21,656 nt of DNA, taken from the NCBI GenBank assembly GCA_009926295.1, contig RFPF01000021.1, positions 1-21,656 of the forward strand, in the 5' to 3' direction. This document shows positions 21,053 to 21,656 of the stretch, one piece after another (positions within the stretch are counted from its first letter, which is position 1; each line of letters starts with the position of its first letter). Source of the stretch: Planctomycetia bacterium (GTDB taxonomy: Bacteria; Planctomycetota; Planctomycetia; Pirellulales; UBA1268). The notes beneath the pieces were generated by a model that was not told the origin of the DNA, made no database searches, and saw nothing but the letters and a program-made list of their open reading frames with translations. The position numbers were made by a program, and so were the translations under genes.

Positions 21053-21656
21053 ATGACCAGTGCCACAGCCGATCCGTCGACCGCGCTCATGCTGCGGGTG
21101 CGCGAGGGGGATGCGCTCGCGTTCGAGGAGCTCGTGGCGCTCTGGCAGGACAGGCTCGTCACGCTGTTTCGTCACCACACCGGCGACCATGCGATCGCCG
21201 AGGACCTCGCGCAGGAGGTATTCCTGCGCGTGTATCGTGCCCGGGCCACCTATAAGCCCACCGCCAAGTTCACCACCTGGATCCACACGATCGCCAACAA
21301 CGTGTCGAGCGACCTTCGCCAACGGGCCTACCGCCGCAGGGAGCGGGGCGTGCCGCAGAACGTGTCGGCGTCGACGAGCGCGCTGGGCCTCGAGCAGCTG
21401 GCCGTCGCGGCCAGCGGGCTGAGACCCGCGCGGCAGGCCGACCGCGCGGAGCTCTGCGACGTCGTCCAGGAGGCGATCGCGACGCTTGCCGACAACCAGC
21501 GGATGGCCGTCCTGCTCGCGAAGTTCGAGCAGTGCTCCTACGAGGAGATCGCCCAGGCGATGGGGCTCTCGATCCCGGCGGTGAAGTCGCTCCTCTTCCG
21601 GGCCCGCGACCAGCTGCGGGAGCGGCTCGAGCGGTATGAGCGGGAGGGCGGCCGGT
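21053..21656 (+). CDS. RNA polymerase sigma factor, ECF / sigma-70 family (3' end outside window)
   Basis: 201 residues are visible and no stop is reached. Region 2 lies at about 22-90: AFEELVALWQDRLV, then AEDLAQEVFLRVYRA (the core-binding helix), and TTWIHTIANN with basic residues after it for -10 recognition. A polar linker of about 91-135 follows. Region 4 lies at about 136-190: LADNQRMAVLLAKFE, SYEEIAQAMGLSIPAVKSLLFRAR, the helix-turn-helix for the -35 element. No region 1.1 or 3 is present, as in ECF factors, which direct RNA polymerase to small regulons. ATG 21053 is chosen from family-like length; ATG 21029 is in frame and adds 8 residues; neither has a convincing ribosome site. An anti-sigma partner, if any, would lie beyond the window. 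Target genes cannot be inferred. Confidence 0.9.
   Translation, partial: MTSATADPSTALMLRVREGDALAFEELVALWQDRLVTLFRHHTGDHAIAEDLAQEVFLRVYRARATYKPTAKFTTWIHTIANNVSSDLRQRAYRRRERGVPQNVSASTSALGLEQLAVAASGLRPARQADRAELCDVVQEAIATLADNQRMAVLLAKFEQCSYEEIAQAMGLSIPAVKSLLFRARDQLRERLERYEREGGR

Overview
The window (about 21.7 kb, strongly GC-rich) looks like a chromosomal piece of a planctomycete, probably of the Pirellulales type. This is inferred from three things. There is a giant secreted protein with the planctomycete LEPR-XLL-like N-terminal motif (here LERLEDRRLMA). There are two adjacent BBP7-family outer-membrane beta-barrel proteins. There is a double-length tandem UvrA, a form I know from the PVC group (Chlamydiae and Planctomycetes). 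No phage, transposon, CRISPR or plasmid signature was seen.

Layout, left to right. (1) 2-586 (+): the C-terminal part of a two-cupin, gentisate-dioxygenase-like protein whose start lies outside the window. (2) 587-781: an intergenic stretch with a probable intrinsic terminator at 659-690. (3) 782-11850 (+): one giant multidomain exported protein of about 3,690 aa, split by a single -1 frameshift near 4401-4423 into two overlapping ORFs (782-4516 and 4444-11850). In order it carries the LEPR-XLL-like signal region, Ig-like sheets, a metzincin-type zinc-protease motif, PPC domains, parallel beta-helix repeats, a propeller-like region, a second beta-helix and six C-terminal fibronectin type III domains. 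(4) 11863-14492 (-): two BBP7 beta-barrel paralogues 41 bp apart, very likely one transcription unit, convergent on the giant gene with only 12 bp between stop codons. (5) 14664-20600 (-): a 1,978-aa tandem UvrA with four complete ATPase halves and four zinc fingers. (6) 20601-20691: a 91-bp divergent promoter region. (7) 20692-20764 (+): tRNA-Ala(CGC). (8) 20765-21052: an intergenic stretch packed with nested inverted repeats, a candidate structured RNA or leader. (9) 21053-21656 (+): an ECF-type sigma factor running off the right edge.

The genes do not form one pathway. The left two thirds is cell-surface biology (a giant exoprotein and outer-membrane barrels); the right third is housekeeping (nucleotide excision repair, a tRNA, a sigma factor). 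The strongest candidates for something undescribed are the structured region between tRNA-Ala and the sigma gene, and the exact nature of the frameshift in the giant protein.
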